From Burkholderiales bacterium (GTDB lineage: Bacteria > Pseudomonadota > Gammaproteobacteria > Burkholderiales > Burkholderiaceae_C), in NCBI GenBank assembly GCA_018971105.1, contig JAGWVB010000001.1, positions 1 through 64,000 on the forward strand: a DNA stretch of 64,000 bases, written 5' to 3'. The notes below the pieces were generated by a model that was given only the letters and a program-made list of their open reading frames with translations, searched no databases and was not told where the DNA came from. This document shows, piece by piece, positions 29,584 through 40,202 of this stretch. Made by a program: the position numbers and the translations under genes. Position 1 is the stretch's first letter, and each line of letters starts with the position of its first letter.

Positions 29584-29634
29584 GCTGGTTCTCTCCTGTG
29601 AGATCGTGTGAACGGTTCGGGATGCTTCGGTCGG

Positions 29635-31050
29635 TCAGCAGGGCAGGACGCGCATGCCCGAGGCGGCACGCGCGGAGATCTGGGCTATCGAGGTGCGAGC
29701 CGCCGCAACGAGATCGGCGACCTGGGCCGCGACCAGTCGCCCGCGCCGGACGAGGACGCGGCCGTCGACCATCACGGTGTCGACATTGCCGGGTTGCGCG
29801 GAATACACGAGCGCGAATGCCGGGTCGATCATCGGACCGGTATTGGCGTCGTTGGCGCGCACGAGGATGATGTCGGCGCGCTTGCCCGGCTTCAGCGACC
29901 CGGTGATGCCGTCGATACCCAGATCGCGTGCGCCATCGATGGTGGCCAGCTCGAGCAGGCGTCGCGGCGTCATCGGCGTGCCGGCCCCGAAGCGCTGCTT
30001 GTGCGACCAGAGCAAGGCGCGCATGCAGCTGAAGAAGTCCGCATTCGCCGAAGCGGCCGAGCTGTCGACCGAAAGGCTCTGGTGCACGCCGGCGACTTCG
30101 AGTTCGTGGAACTGGATCTCGCCCCGGGCGGCCTGGGCGTAATGCATCTCGATCACGGGTGAACAGGTGAACGTCGTGCCATGCTCGGCGAGCAACTTGC
30201 GCTCTTCGACCGACACCCCCTGCGGATGCACCAGTTGCAGATCGGGTCCGAGCAGGCCGTGCTGATGCAGGACCGAGACCACACCCGGGCGGGCGTGCAT
30301 CGTGATCGGCAGGCCCAGGGCGCGTATCCCTTCGCATTCGGCGGTCACGACCTCAATGGGAACGGTCCCTCGCGGATTGGAGATCGGTGTCCTGACCGCC
30401 GCACCCAGGTGCAGCAGCTGGCCGTCGCACAGAGCGTCCCGATGCACGCGCGCGAGGTCCTGCAGATTCATCCGCTCGCCCAGCGGCAGTTCCTGGCCCC
30501 AGCCGTAGGCGAATCGTCCCCGCACGCCCATGTCGCGCATGGCCTGGATCTCGGCGTCGGCGTGCGCGGGGCTGCGCGTGTTGTGCGACCAGTTCTGCAC
30601 CGTCGTGATGCCGCTGAGCAGGCCCTCGGCTAGGCCCAGGCAGACTGAGTGGTACGAGTCCGCCGGCGAGAACAGCGGCCCGAGCTTCAGCGTGACCGGG
30701 AAGTAGCCCTCCTGGGCGTCATCGGCGCGCACGAGGGCACGCAGCGAGCTGTTCCAGAGATGCCAATGCGTGTCGACGAAGCCGGGCATCACGATCATGT
30801 CGCGCGCGTCGATCGGTTCGGCGCCCGGACAATGCAGCGAAGGGCCCACGGCCAGGATCTCGCCGTCGCGGACATGCACGTCCGCAACGCTCATCTCGCC
30901 CAGCGCCGGATCGCCGCTGATGACGGTGCCGCCGCGGATCACGAATTCGTCGCGACCGGGGAGTTCGGACGGATGGCTCGGCGCCTCTCCGACAGGCATG
31001 TGGGAGGTGATCAATCCAGGCCTTTCGGCAGTTGAATGCGCGCAGGTCAT
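29635..31050 (-). CDS. Amidohydrolase family protein (TRZ/ATZ/cytosine deaminase-like)
   Basis: DMIVMPGFVDTHWHLWNSSLRALV metal-binding HxH; C-terminal GSLKPGKRADIILVRANDANTGP. Confidence 0.88.
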   Translation of the reverse strand: MTCAHSTAERPGLITSHMPVGEAPSHPSELPGRDEFVIRGGTVISGDPALGEMSVADVHVRDGEILAVGPSLHCPGAEPIDARDMIVMPGFVDTHWHLWNSSLRALVRADDAQEGYFPVTLKLGPLFSPADSYHSVCLGLAEGLLSGITTVQNWSHNTRSPAHADAEIQAMRDMGVRGRFAYGWGQELPLGERMNLQDLARVHRDALCDGQLLHLGAAVRTPISNPRGTVPIEVVTAECEGIRALGLPITMHARPGVVSVLHQHGLLGPDLQLVHPQGVSVEERKLLAEHGTTFTCSPVIEMHYAQAARGEIQFHELEVAGVHQSLSVDSSAASANADFFSCMRALLWSHKQRFGAGTPMTPRRLLELATIDGARDLGIDGITGSLKPGKRADIILVRANDANTGPMIDPAFALVYSAQPGNVDTVMVDGRVLVRRGRLVAAQVADLVAAARTSIAQISARAASGMRVLPC

Positions 31051-31113
31051 TCGTTGTGTGTCATTGAATCCATGCGGCGGCAAGGCGAATGGCGCCTTGC
31101 CGCCCACCGGCGT

Positions 31114-32199
31114 TCAGGCCGCTCCCGGACCGAGGACGCGACTCGCGTTGCCGCGGTAGATCGCCTTCAACTCGTCGGCGCTCAAGCCGGCCGTTTCCAG
31201 CCCGGCGGCGATGCGTGCCGGATCCACCCAGGGGAAGTCGGATCCGAACAGGATCTGCGTCGTCGGCACGATCATCTTCAGGATGTTCATGTGGATCGCA
31301 TCCGCTGCCGCGGCCGTGTCGTAGTAGAAGCGCCGGAATTGCGCCAGCGGTGATCCGGGCGCAGCCTTGCGCTTCAAGGCCTCGGCCGTGATGCCGGTCA
31401 GGAAGCGCTGCGCCCAGATGCTGCCGCCGCCGTGGGACCAGATGTAGCGGACGTCCGGCGTCGCGTTGGCGGTCCCGTTGGCGATCACGCTCACCATGGC
31501 GCGCGCCAAGTCGGAGCCAAGTTCGACGAAGGTGGGCAGGATTCCCGGCTGGAAGTTCCACGAACAGCAGCCCGGCGCCGTGGCATGGGTGTAGACGATG
31601 GCCTTGCGGCGATTCAATTCGGCCCATACCGGGGCGAAGGCCTTCTCGCCGAGCCAGCGGTCGTCGTAGCTCGACAGCACGCCGATGCCGTCGGCCTTGA
31701 GCGTGTCGAGCGCGTACTCGATCTCGCGCAGGCTCGAGTCAATGTCCGGCAATGGCAGCACGGCGAAGGTGCCGTAGCGCCCCTTGTGGTCGGCCTTCAG
31801 CCTGGCCGCGTACTCGTTGAGTTCGCGCGCCGCGTAGCGGGTCTGTTCGATGTTGCCGAACCAGACTCCCGGTTGGGTCACCGACAGATAGGCCTTCTCG
31901 ACCCCGCCTTCATCCATCACCTCGAGATCGCCGGCGACGGTCCAGCTCTGGAACTTGTCGAAGCCCAGCACGGGCTTGGCGGCGTTCTGCCCGGCGACGA
32001 GCTTGACCCAGGCGGGCGAAAAGAAGTGATGGTGAAAGTCGATGCGCGGGCGCGGCGCGGCTTGCGCGATCGCCGAGGCCACCCAGGGGCTGCCGGGCAG
32101 CGCCGCCGCCGCCCCCACCGAGGCCAGCGAGGTGAGGAACTTGCGCCGACCGCCGCAGCAGGATGCTGCGCAGTTCGCGTGCCATTGGGCCGGCCTCAC
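31114..32199 (-). CDS. Amidohydrolase 2 (ACMSD-like) family protein with Tat-type signal
   Basis: GGRRKFLTSLASVGAAAALPGSPWVASAIAQA then RIDFHHHFFSPAWV...FGSDFPWVDP. Confidence 0.87.
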   Translation of the reverse strand: MRPAQWHANCAASCCGGRRKFLTSLASVGAAAALPGSPWVASAIAQAAPRPRIDFHHHFFSPAWVKLVAGQNAAKPVLGFDKFQSWTVAGDLEVMDEGGVEKAYLSVTQPGVWFGNIEQTRYAARELNEYAARLKADHKGRYGTFAVLPLPDIDSSLREIEYALDTLKADGIGVLSSYDDRWLGEKAFAPVWAELNRRKAIVYTHATAPGCCSWNFQPGILPTFVELGSDLARAMVSVIANGTANATPDVRYIWSHGGGSIWAQRFLTGITAEALKRKAAPGSPLAQFRRFYYDTAAAADAIHMNILKMIVPTTQILFGSDFPWVDPARIAAGLETAGLSADELKAIYRGNASRVLGPGAA

Positions 32200-32747
32200 G
32201 ATGCCAGCCCCCCGTCACGGAACAAGCGGTACGAGGGATCGTCGGCGCCGGTGCGCGCGCCGCATTGGTAGCGGCTTTTCACATCGGCCGCCGAGACGAT
32301 GTTGACGCGCCTGTAGTCGATGAGCGTCAGACGCGAATCGAGCGCCCAGCGTCCGGCCCGGCGCGACCATTTGTCCAGGTAGCGCGAGTGCATCCAGCGG
32401 TCCTCGAATTCATCGGCGTTCCCCTCGCGCTGGACCAGCAGCGTCGCCGTTCCGCTGGTCTCGCTGACGGCCGAATCGCCGTCGACCTGGATCAGGATGT
32501 TCGTCATGCGGTGGTTGTTTCCCAGCATGTCGCCATGGGCCTTCATCATCCAGTCGACGTACTTGGTCCAGTCGTCGAAGACGGTCTTGCCGAATTGCAC
32601 GCGGGCATCCGCATGCCCCAGCGACAGCAGGAGCTCACGGTCCAGACGGTCGAGGGCGCGGGGATATTGGTTGATCAGTTCGGTGATCGCCTGCTTGCTC
32701 AGCAGTTCGTCGAGCTGAGCCAATGGCCATTCGGAGGATATCTTCAC
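32196..32747 (-). CDS. NTF2/SnoaL-like family protein
   Basis: LDELLSKQAITELINQYPRALDRLDRELLLSLGHADARVQFG...WALDSRLTLIDYR; GTG start at 32747 behind AGGAG. Confidence 0.75.
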   Translation of the reverse strand: MKISSEWPLAQLDELLSKQAITELINQYPRALDRLDRELLLSLGHADARVQFGKTVFDDWTKYVDWMMKAHGDMLGNNHRMTNILIQVDGDSAVSETSGTATLLVQREGNADEFEDRWMHSRYLDKWSRRAGRWALDSRLTLIDYRRVNIVSAADVKSRYQCGARTGADDPSYRLFRDGGLAS

Positions 32748-32831
32748 TGCGGCGCTCCTGGATCGGGTTGCGGGTCTCGCTTGGCGGCCTGGAGCCGCTG
32801 CGATGGAGCGCATTTCACTGCCGCTGCAGTC

Positions 32832-32851
32832 ATTTGCTCAAGCGAGCAAAT
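32832..32851. promoter_or_regulatory. Operator-like palindrome ATTTGCTC-AAGC-GAGCAAAT
   Basis: Perfect 8-bp arms with 4-nt centre, in the divergent intergenic region between 32747(-) and 33157(+). Confidence 0.6.
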
Positions 32852-33156
32852 ATCATAGATCCATGAGAATTCATCATGAACCTATGCTTTGGAACAAGTC
32901 GCCGTCCGAACCCGACTTACGGGTAATCCCGGTAATTACCTGGGAGGCGGACTCGGGCCGATTTCCGGCCCGATCGCCCTGCCGACGATTGCTCGAACTT
33001 TGATGTCCGAATGCTCAAGTTTTTTTAGTTGATCGCCGGCTTCGTCGTCGAAGAATCGTGCCTTTGTCGCCGGTGCATGCCGGCGTCCGCGTGCCTCGAT
33101 GTCGGCGTCGACTGCCGGGGTTTCGACAATGCGCTGGGAGACTGTTCTTGAAGGCC

Positions 33157-35310
33157 ATGGTTTTCTCTGTTCGGGCGCTGCTACCCGCCCTGCTCGTCGG
33201 GCTCGCCGGTTGCGCGATCGATACCGGCTCATCCGGCGCGGCGTCAGGGGGCGTACACCTGCTCGGTCGACGCGATGCGCCGATGGCATCGATGTTCCCG
33301 AGCGACCGCTACACGGTGGTCGATTCGGACCAGTTGACGGGCCTGCGTGTAGACCTTCCGTACCCGGATTGCAAGACGCACCCGGACGACTGTGCCGACA
33401 TCGGCCTGTTGAACCGGCTCGACGGCTTCAGTCTCGATCCCACGAGCCGGATCCCCTTCGACGGCGATATCGATCCGCGCACGGCCACCAGTGCAAACGT
33501 CTTCTACGTCGAATTGCAGGATCTGGTTTCGGGCGCGAAGACGCTGCGGCGCATCGGCATCGACCGTGCGATCTGGAACCCGCAAAGGAAGATCCTGTCG
33601 GTCAAGCCGGTCGAGCATCTGCGGGAACACACGCGCTACGCGCTGGTCGTGACGTCCGGCCTTGCCGGCGCGCGGGGCGGCCCGGTCAGCTCGCCCGATT
33701 TCCAGGCGGAGGTCAAGGGCGCCGGACGCGACGGTCGGCCCGGTGAACTCTCGTCCGCGCTGGCTGACATCCAGGCCGCGTCGGCTAACGTCGTCGCGGT
33801 GAGCGTGTTCACGACCATGAGCGCCACCGCGGACCTCGTGAAGATCCGGGCGCAGATGCTGAATTCCGCCCCGCCGAGGGCCGACTTCGACATCGCGGAG
33901 GTCGTGGGTTCGCGCCGGCGCGCGGTGTTCGACGTCGCCGCGTTGACCGCGGTCGACGAGGTGCGCCAGTCCACCATCGCACCGGCCTTCTCGACCGAGC
34001 CGGTGGATCTGCGGCAGATGAGCCTCGTCCCCGGCTCCACCGCGCGCGTCGCCTTCGGCCGCTATGCGTCGCCCAACTACCTGACGCCGGACCGGGTGAT
34101 TCCGGATCTGCCGTCGCGCACCGGCACGCCCGTGGTCCGCGGCGAACACGAGGTCACCTTCGTACTGTTCCTGCCGGCGGGCCCGATGCCCGCGCGGGGT
34201 TGGCCGGTGGTGATCTTCGGCCATGGCTACAGCGATTCGAACGTGCAGGCCGGCTGGGGGTTCTCTTCCGTGCTGCCTTCGATGGGCGTCGCCGTGGTGG
34301 GCATCAATGCGGTCGGCCATGGCGGCGGGCCGCTGACGCACATCGACCTGCGTCTGCGCGATGGCACGCTGGCGAGCATTCCGGGCAACGGGCGCTCGGT
34401 CGCGATGAAGGGGCTGCTCGGGACGCCCGAGGGCAGCTTTGCGCGCTATGGCGGATTGAATGCCGTGGGGCGCGATTCACTCATCGACCTGCGCGACGGC
34501 GTGCGGCAGACCGTGGTCGACCTCATGCAGTTGACGCGGATGATCGCCGCCGGCGTCGATGTCGATGGCAGCGGGCGCAACACGCTGGACCCGGACCGCA
34601 TCTTCTACGCGGGCGCCTCGCTGGGCGGCGTCTACGGCACGGTATTCACGGCGATGGAGCCGCGCATCCGCGCCGCCGAGTTCTTCGTGACCGGTGGTCC
34701 CTGGCCGGATCTGGTCCGCATGGGAGGCATCCATCAAAGGCCGGCGCAGGGCTACGGGCTGATGTTCGCCGCGCGCACACCGGCCCTCAACAACCTGCCC
34801 GGCGTCTCGCCCTCCGCCTACGACGAGAACATGCCGGGCAAGTATGCGGCAGTCCTCACCGATACCGTCGCCGGCGCATTCGACCTCCAGCAATGGTTCG
34901 ATCGCAACGAATGGATCGGCGAAAAAGCCAATCCGCTCGTCTACGCGCCGCTCATCTCCGCGCGACCGCTGCAGGGGAAGGCGCGGCCGATTGCGCTGTT
35001 GATCGCCAAGGGCGACAAGACCGTCAACAACGAAGTCTCGAACGCGCTGTCGATCGCCGGCGGCTGGCGCGCGCACACGGGCATGTTCCGCTTTGACCTG
35101 CTGCGCGCGGCCCACCCTGAATTGCCGCCCGATCCTCATCGCTGGCAGACCGGGGCGGTGAAGGGCCTGCAGGATGCCCAGATCACCTGCCAGAGACAGG
35201 CCGGCGACTTCCTGCTGAGCGATGGCGCGAAATTCGGCGTGCCGCCAGCCGAGGCCTCGCTGTTCGAATTTCCGGCCAAGCATTTGCCCTTCGACGGTCT
35301 TGCCCGATGA
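33157..35310 (+). CDS. Lipase-like alpha/beta-hydrolase lipoprotein
   Basis: Lipobox ALLVGLAGCAIDTG; VVIFGHGYSDSN; nucleophile elbow YAGASLGGVYG (GxSxG). Confidence 0.8.
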   Translation: MVFSVRALLPALLVGLAGCAIDTGSSGAASGGVHLLGRRDAPMASMFPSDRYTVVDSDQLTGLRVDLPYPDCKTHPDDCADIGLLNRLDGFSLDPTSRIPFDGDIDPRTATSANVFYVELQDLVSGAKTLRRIGIDRAIWNPQRKILSVKPVEHLREHTRYALVVTSGLAGARGGPVSSPDFQAEVKGAGRDGRPGELSSALADIQAASANVVAVSVFTTMSATADLVKIRAQMLNSAPPRADFDIAEVVGSRRRAVFDVAALTAVDEVRQSTIAPAFSTEPVDLRQMSLVPGSTARVAFGRYASPNYLTPDRVIPDLPSRTGTPVVRGEHEVTFVLFLPAGPMPARGWPVVIFGHGYSDSNVQAGWGFSSVLPSMGVAVVGINAVGHGGGPLTHIDLRLRDGTLASIPGNGRSVAMKGLLGTPEGSFARYGGLNAVGRDSLIDLRDGVRQTVVDLMQLTRMIAAGVDVDGSGRNTLDPDRIFYAGASLGGVYGTVFTAMEPRIRAAEFFVTGGPWPDLVRMGGIHQRPAQGYGLMFAARTPALNNLPGVSPSAYDENMPGKYAAVLTDTVAGAFDLQQWFDRNEWIGEKANPLVYAPLISARPLQGKARPIALLIAKGDKTVNNEVSNALSIAGGWRAHTGMFRFDLLRAAHPELPPDPHRWQTGAVKGLQDAQITCQRQAGDFLLSDGAKFGVPPAEASLFEFPAKHLPFDGLAR

Positions 35311-35339
35311 GCGCCTTCGGCGTGCGCGCAGCAAGCACC

Positions 35340-36281
35340 TCAACCGGGCCGATGCGACAGCATGCAGGATTCGAGCGCCAGCTTGCCGGCATCCGAGGCA
35401 AACCATTCTCGGCAGAAATCGATGAACGGCTGGGGCAGGCCGTTGCGCCAGACGAGATAGACGGGCCGGGCCGGCAGCGCATCGCTAGTCTGGAGACGGA
35501 CGAGTTGCCCCGTTTCGATCAGCGCCGCGACGCGACTCAGCGGCGCGAATCCGGCCGCCGCGCCTGCGACCATCAGGTCCACCATCGAACTGAGGCCCGA
35601 GACCGTGACGATCGTCTGGGCCTTCAGATGCGTCGGCTCCCTCGTCGATCGCCGGTATTCGCGCGGCACTACCGACATGTGCTGATAGCAGGTGTCGAGG
35701 TCGACGGGATGCGTCTGGCGCGCCAGCGAATGCGACGGCGCCGCCACGAACGCGAACTCGATATGCCCAAGCAACTGCCGATGCACGCGCACATTGCGCG
35801 AGCCGTCGCCGGCGGCACCGATCAGCAGGTCGGCGCTGCCTTCGGCCATCGATTCCCAGGTGTCCTGCAGGACTTCCTCGCGGACATGGATGGTCGTGTA
35901 GGGCTGCGCCTTCGCCAGGTCGGCGATGAACGGAATGAGGTTTCGGAACGGGATCAGCGAGTCGTGTACGACGCGCAATTCGAGCAGGCCGCCGGGGGCG
36001 AGATGGCGGATCTTTTCCTCGAGCAGCGTCAGTGCGTTGAGGACGTCCTTGCCGTCCTTGAGCAATCGCAGCCCGGTCGCACTGATGTCGAGTCCGCGGC
36101 CGGATTTGACGAAAAGCGGCGCGCCCAGGTCGCGCTCGATCTTCCGGATCGCATAGGTCAATGCCGTGGGCACGCGCGCCAGCGCATCGGCGGTCGCGCG
36201 CAGAGAACCGGTCTCCTGGAAGGCCTGCAGGATCTGCAGGGCCTCGATGCGGTTGCCGCCGTATCGCAATCGGGTCGCCAT
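35340..36281 (-). CDS. LysR family transcriptional regulator
   Basis: NRIEALQILQAFQETGSLRATADALARVPTALTYAIRKIERDLGAPLFVKSGRGLDISATG. Confidence 0.9.
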   Translation of the reverse strand: MATRLRYGGNRIEALQILQAFQETGSLRATADALARVPTALTYAIRKIERDLGAPLFVKSGRGLDISATGLRLLKDGKDVLNALTLLEEKIRHLAPGGLLELRVVHDSLIPFRNLIPFIADLAKAQPYTTIHVREEVLQDTWESMAEGSADLLIGAAGDGSRNVRVHRQLLGHIEFAFVAAPSHSLARQTHPVDLDTCYQHMSVVPREYRRSTREPTHLKAQTIVTVSGLSSMVDLMVAGAAAGFAPLSRVAALIETGQLVRLQTSDALPARPVYLVWRNGLPQPFIDFCREWFASDAGKLALESCMLSHRPG

Positions 36282-36411
36282 TGCTCAACCCCGATTGGAA
36301 TTGGACAAACATTCGCCGGCGATGTCAGGAGGACCGAAGCGGCCCTCCGGGTGGCGCCCGCGGTGCCGGTGGATTCCCTGCCCTTGCGGGCTCTTCATTA
36401 GCGAGGTCGTC

Positions 36412-36792
36412 ATGGAAGAGATGTGCACAGTGGTCAAGAGTTTGAGCCAGGTCGCCGATGCGATCGCATTCGAATGCCCTCCCGGCCGCGGTCCCGCAGG
36501 CACCGTGCTTTGCGTCGTGCTGCGCCATGACGGGAGTTTGGACGAAGGCATGGTGCGCCACATCTTGTCCGAACTTTGCGTGGCCGGGTTGAAAGACCGT
36601 CTGCCGCAGCGCATTCTGCAAGTCCCAGACATCCCATGCCAAAGATCTGGGGCAAAGGCCTGGGGCGCGATCGAGCGCTGCCTGTGCGGCGCGACGCCGG
36701 CCGATTGCACCGATGTACGCAATCCGCAGTCGATCGCGTCGATCGTGCATCTCTTCGAGCGCGGCAGCGTCGGCACGCCCCTGGCCTGTTGA
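36412..36792 (+). CDS. Small protein resembling an isolated AMP-binding-enzyme C-terminal domain (acetoacetyl-CoA synthetase-like); possibly a gene remnant
   Basis: LPQRILQVPDIPCQRSGAKAWGAIERCL...RNPQSIASIVHLFERG resembles the AMP-binding_C end of acetoacetyl-CoA synthetases (P-x-I-P-x-T-x-T-G-K-K...NP-x-x-L); no N-terminal adenylation domain upstream. Confidence 0.5.
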   Translation: MEEMCTVVKSLSQVADAIAFECPPGRGPAGTVLCVVLRHDGSLDEGMVRHILSELCVAGLKDRLPQRILQVPDIPCQRSGAKAWGAIERCLCGATPADCTDVRNPQSIASIVHLFERGSVGTPLAC

Positions 36793-36849
36793 GCCCGCGG
36801 CGGTATTTCCATCGGCTATACAAAGAGTCGAAGTTTTCGTTATTCAAGA

Positions 36850-36862
36850 GTATCCCGGATAC
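36850..36862. promoter_or_regulatory. Short palindrome GTATC-CCG-GATAC upstream of the nba-like operon
   Basis: Read directly, 35 bp upstream of the TTG start at 36897. Confidence 0.3.
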
Positions 36863-36896
36863 CTAGACTGCGGCGCATCGCCTGCTGGAGGCTTAC

Positions 36897-38381
36897 TTGG
36901 CCAAACCTTTCCAACTGCCGCCGTCGCTGAGCGAATTGCGCAATTACGTCGACGGCGAGTTCGTCTCCACCGGCAGGTGCTTTCCCGATATCAGCCCGCT
37001 GCACGGCGGTCTGCTGGCCCAGGTCCACGAGGCCGATGCGGCGCTCGTCGACCGCGCGGTGCTGGCCGCGCGGCGGGCGCTGGACGGCCCCTGGGGCCGC
37101 GCCGGCGTCGACGAGCGCGCGCGCTGGCTGCACCGCGTCGCCGACGTGATCGAGCGGTGCTTCGACGAATTCGTCGCTGCCGAGGTGGCCGACACCGGTC
37201 GGCCGCTGGCGCAGGCACGCACGCTGGATGTCTACCGCGGCGTGGCCAATCTGCGCACCTTCGCCGACCTCGGCAAGGTCGCCCATGGCGACTGCTACGA
37301 GACGCGACTGGCCAGCGGGCAGGAGTTGATGAATTACACGGTGCGCAAACCGCTGGGCGTCGTCGCCAGCATCTGCCCGTGGAACCTGCCGCTGCTGTCG
37401 ATGACCTGGAAGGCCGGCCCGGCGCTGATCTGCGGCAACACGATGGTGGTCAAGCCGTCGGAAGAGACGCCGGCCTCGGCGACCCTGCTGGCCGCCGCGT
37501 TCCACGAGGCCGGCGTGCCGCCGGGCGTGTTCAACCTCGTGCACGGCTTCGGCCCCGGTTCGGCCGGCGAGGCGATGACCCGCCACCCCGGCGTTGACGC
37601 CGTGACCTTCACCGGCGAATCGCGCACCGGCGCGGCGATCATGAAGGCGGTGGCCGACGGCGTGAAGGAGATCTCGTTCGAACTCGGCGGCAAGAACGCC
37701 GCGGTGGTCTTCGCCGATGCCGACTTCGACGCCGCGGTCGAGGGCGTCGTGCGTTCGAGCTTCTCGAATTCGGGCCAGGTCTGCCTGTGCAGCGAACGGG
37801 TCTACGTCGAGCGGCCGATCTTCGATCGTTTCGTCGCCGCGCTGAAGGCCCGCACCGAGGCGCTGAAGATCGGTTGGCCCGACGACGAGGGCGTCTTCAT
37901 GGGCTCGCTGATCTCGCACGAGCACCGCGACAAGGTGCTGTCGTATTACGCGCTGGCGGTGCAGGAAGGCGCCACCGTCGTCAGCGGCGGCGGCGTGCCG
38001 ACCTTCGGCGACGAGCGCGACGCCGGCGCCTTCGTCCAGCCGACGATCTGGACCGGCCTGGCCGACGACGCCCGCTGCATCCGCGAGGAGGTCTTCGGCC
38101 CGGTCTGCCACATCGCGCCCTTCGACACCGAGGACGAGGTGATACGTCGCGTCAACGACAGCGCCTACGGCCTCGCCGGCTGCGTCTGGACGAGCAATCT
38201 GTCGCGCGCGCACCGCGTCTCGCGGCGGTTCCAGGTCGGCATCGTCTGGGTCAACACCTGGTTCTCGCGCGACCTGCGCACGCCATTCGGCGGCTCGAAG
38301 CTCTCGGGCATCGGCCGCGAGGGCGGCCGCTACTCGCTCGATTTCTATTCCGAAACCACCAACATCTGCCTCGCCCTCTGA
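36897..38381 (+). CDS. nbaE: 2-aminomuconic/2-hydroxymuconic semialdehyde dehydrogenase
   Basis: [45 protein letters not shown] start behind GGAGG; genomic context with 3HAO/ACMSD. Confidence 0.9.
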   Translation: MAKPFQLPPSLSELRNYVDGEFVSTGRCFPDISPLHGGLLAQVHEADAALVDRAVLAARRALDGPWGRAGVDERARWLHRVADVIERCFDEFVAAEVADTGRPLAQARTLDVYRGVANLRTFADLGKVAHGDCYETRLASGQELMNYTVRKPLGVVASICPWNLPLLSMTWKAGPALICGNTMVVKPSEETPASATLLAAAFHEAGVPPGVFNLVHGFGPGSAGEAMTRHPGVDAVTFTGESRTGAAIMKAVADGVKEISFELGGKNAAVVFADADFDAAVEGVVRSSFSNSGQVCLCSERVYVERPIFDRFVAALKARTEALKIGWPDDEGVFMGSLISHEHRDKVLSYYALAVQEGATVVSGGGVPTFGDERDAGAFVQPTIWTGLADDARCIREEVFGPVCHIAPFDTEDEVIRRVNDSAYGLAGCVWTSNLSRAHRVSRRFQVGIVWVNTWFSRDLRTPFGGSKLSGIGREGGRYSLDFYSETTNICLAL

Positions 38382-38419
38382 GGTTCGACACCGCCGACAT
38401 GATCCTCAGGAGCGCCACC

Positions 38420-39220
38420 TTGGACGAACGCATCCACGCCATAGCCGATCGCCTGTGGCAGGCCGCCACCAGCGGCAAGCCGATCGGGCCGGTACGCGAC
38501 GAGATCGCGCTCGCCGACCTCGATGGCGACCTGCTGCGGCCGGCCTACGCGGTGCAGCAGTTGATCACGCGGCGCCGGCTCGACGCCGGCGCGAGGCTGG
38601 TTGGCCGCAAGATCGGCCTCACCTCGCTGGCCGTGCAGCGACAGCTCGGCGTCGATTCGCCCGACTTCGGCGCGCTGTTCGACGACATGGCCGTCGGCGA
38701 CGGCCAGGAGATCGCCTGGTCGCGGCTGATGCAGCCCAAGGCCGAGGCCGAGATCGCGCTCGTGCTCGGCCGCGACCTGCGCCATGAAAAGCACAACGTC
38801 GCCGACCTGATAGTCGCCACCGCCTACGCGCTGCCCGCCATCGAGGTGGTCGGCAGCCGCATCGCCAATTGGGACATCCGGCTGGCCGACACCGTGGCCG
38901 ACAACGCGTCTTCGGGCCTGTTCGTGCTCGGCACCCGGCCGGTGACGCTGGACCGCTTCGACCTCGCCGACTGCGGCATGGCGATGGAGCGCCGCGGCGA
39001 GCCGGTCTCGGTCGGCGGCGGCGCCGCCTGCCTGGGCAACCCGCTGAACGCCGCCGTCTGGCTGGCCGACATGCTGGTGCGCATGGGCACGCCGCTGCTG
39101 GCCGGCGACGTGCTGATGACCGGTGCGCTCGGGCCGATGGTGGCCGTGCAGCCCGGCGACGTCTTCACCGCCCGCATCGAAGGGCTGGGCGCGGTCCGCG
39201 CCGTCTTCGCCGCCTCTTGA
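38420..39220 (+). CDS. dmpE: 2-oxopent-4-enoate hydratase
   Basis: [30 protein letters not shown]...[10 protein letters not shown]...[15 protein letters not shown] at 38420 behind AGGAG (in-frame ATG at 38399 is the alternative). Confidence 0.87.
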   Translation: MDERIHAIADRLWQAATSGKPIGPVRDEIALADLDGDLLRPAYAVQQLITRRRLDAGARLVGRKIGLTSLAVQRQLGVDSPDFGALFDDMAVGDGQEIAWSRLMQPKAEAEIALVLGRDLRHEKHNVADLIVATAYALPAIEVVGSRIANWDIRLADTVADNASSGLFVLGTRPVTLDRFDLADCGMAMERRGEPVSVGGGAACLGNPLNAAVWLADMLVRMGTPLLAGDVLMTGALGPMVAVQPGDVFTARIEGLGAVRAVFAAS

Positions 39221-39234
39221 GAACCGAGTACGCC

Positions 39235-40191
39235 ATGCAAGACTCACCCCGCGTTCCCGTGGCCATCATCGGCTCGGGCAACATCGGCACCGACCTGATG
39301 ATCAAGGTGATGCGCCACGCGCGCCACCTGAAGATGGCCGCGATGGTCGGCATCGACCCCAAGTCCGACGGCCTGGCGCGCGCCAGGCGCCTGGGCGTGG
39401 CGACCACCGCCGAAGGCCTGGACGGGCTGATGGCGCTGCCGGGCTTTGCCGAGATCGGCATCGTCTTCGACGCCACCAGTGCCGGCGCCCATGCCCGCCA
39501 CGATGCGGCGCTGAAGGCCCATGGCAAGCAGCTGATCGACCTGACCCCGGCGGCGGTCGGCCCCTATGTCGTGCCGGTGGTGAACCTCGAACAGCACCTC
39601 GCCTCGCGCAACGTCAATATGGTGACCTGCGGCGGGCAGGCGACGATACCCGTGGTCCGCGCCGTCTCGCGGGTGGCCCGGGTGCGCTACGCCGAGATCG
39701 TTGCCTCGATCGCAAGCAAGTCGGCCGGCCCCGGCACGCGGGCCAACATCGACGAATTCACCGAGACGACCTCCAAGGCGATCGTCGAAGTCGGCGGCGC
39801 CGAGCAGGGCAAGGCGATCATCGTGCTCAACCCGGCCGAGCCGCCGCTGATCATGCGCGACACCGTCTACTGCCTGGCCGACCTCGCGGCCAGCGAGGCC
39901 GAGATCGCCGCCTCGGTCAAGAAGATGGTGGCCGACGTCGCCGCCTACGTGCCCGGCTACCGCCTCAAGCAGGAAGTGCAGTTCGAGCGCATCGACGGCA
40001 GCCGGCGCATCAACGTGCCCGGCCTGGGCCAGGTGCAAGGCCTGAAGGTCACCGTGCTGCTCGAGGTCGAGGGTGCGGCCCATTACCTGCCGGCGTATGC
40101 CGGCAACCTCGACATCATGACCAGCGCCGCGCTGGCCACCGCCGAGCGCATGGCCGCGCGCCGCCTGGCCGGCGCGCCGGCCCACGCCTGA
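39235..40191 (+). CDS. dmpF: Acetaldehyde dehydrogenase (acetylating)
   Basis: [69 protein letters not shown]. Confidence 0.95.
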   Translation: MQDSPRVPVAIIGSGNIGTDLMIKVMRHARHLKMAAMVGIDPKSDGLARARRLGVATTAEGLDGLMALPGFAEIGIVFDATSAGAHARHDAALKAHGKQLIDLTPAAVGPYVVPVVNLEQHLASRNVNMVTCGGQATIPVVRAVSRVARVRYAEIVASIASKSAGPGTRANIDEFTETTSKAIVEVGGAEQGKAIIVLNPAEPPLIMRDTVYCLADLAASEAEIAASVKKMVADVAAYVPGYRLKQEVQFERIDGSRRINVPGLGQVQGLKVTVLLEVEGAAHYLPAYAGNLDIMTSAALATAERMAARRLAGAPAHA

Positions 40192-40202
40192 AGGAAATCG
40201 CG

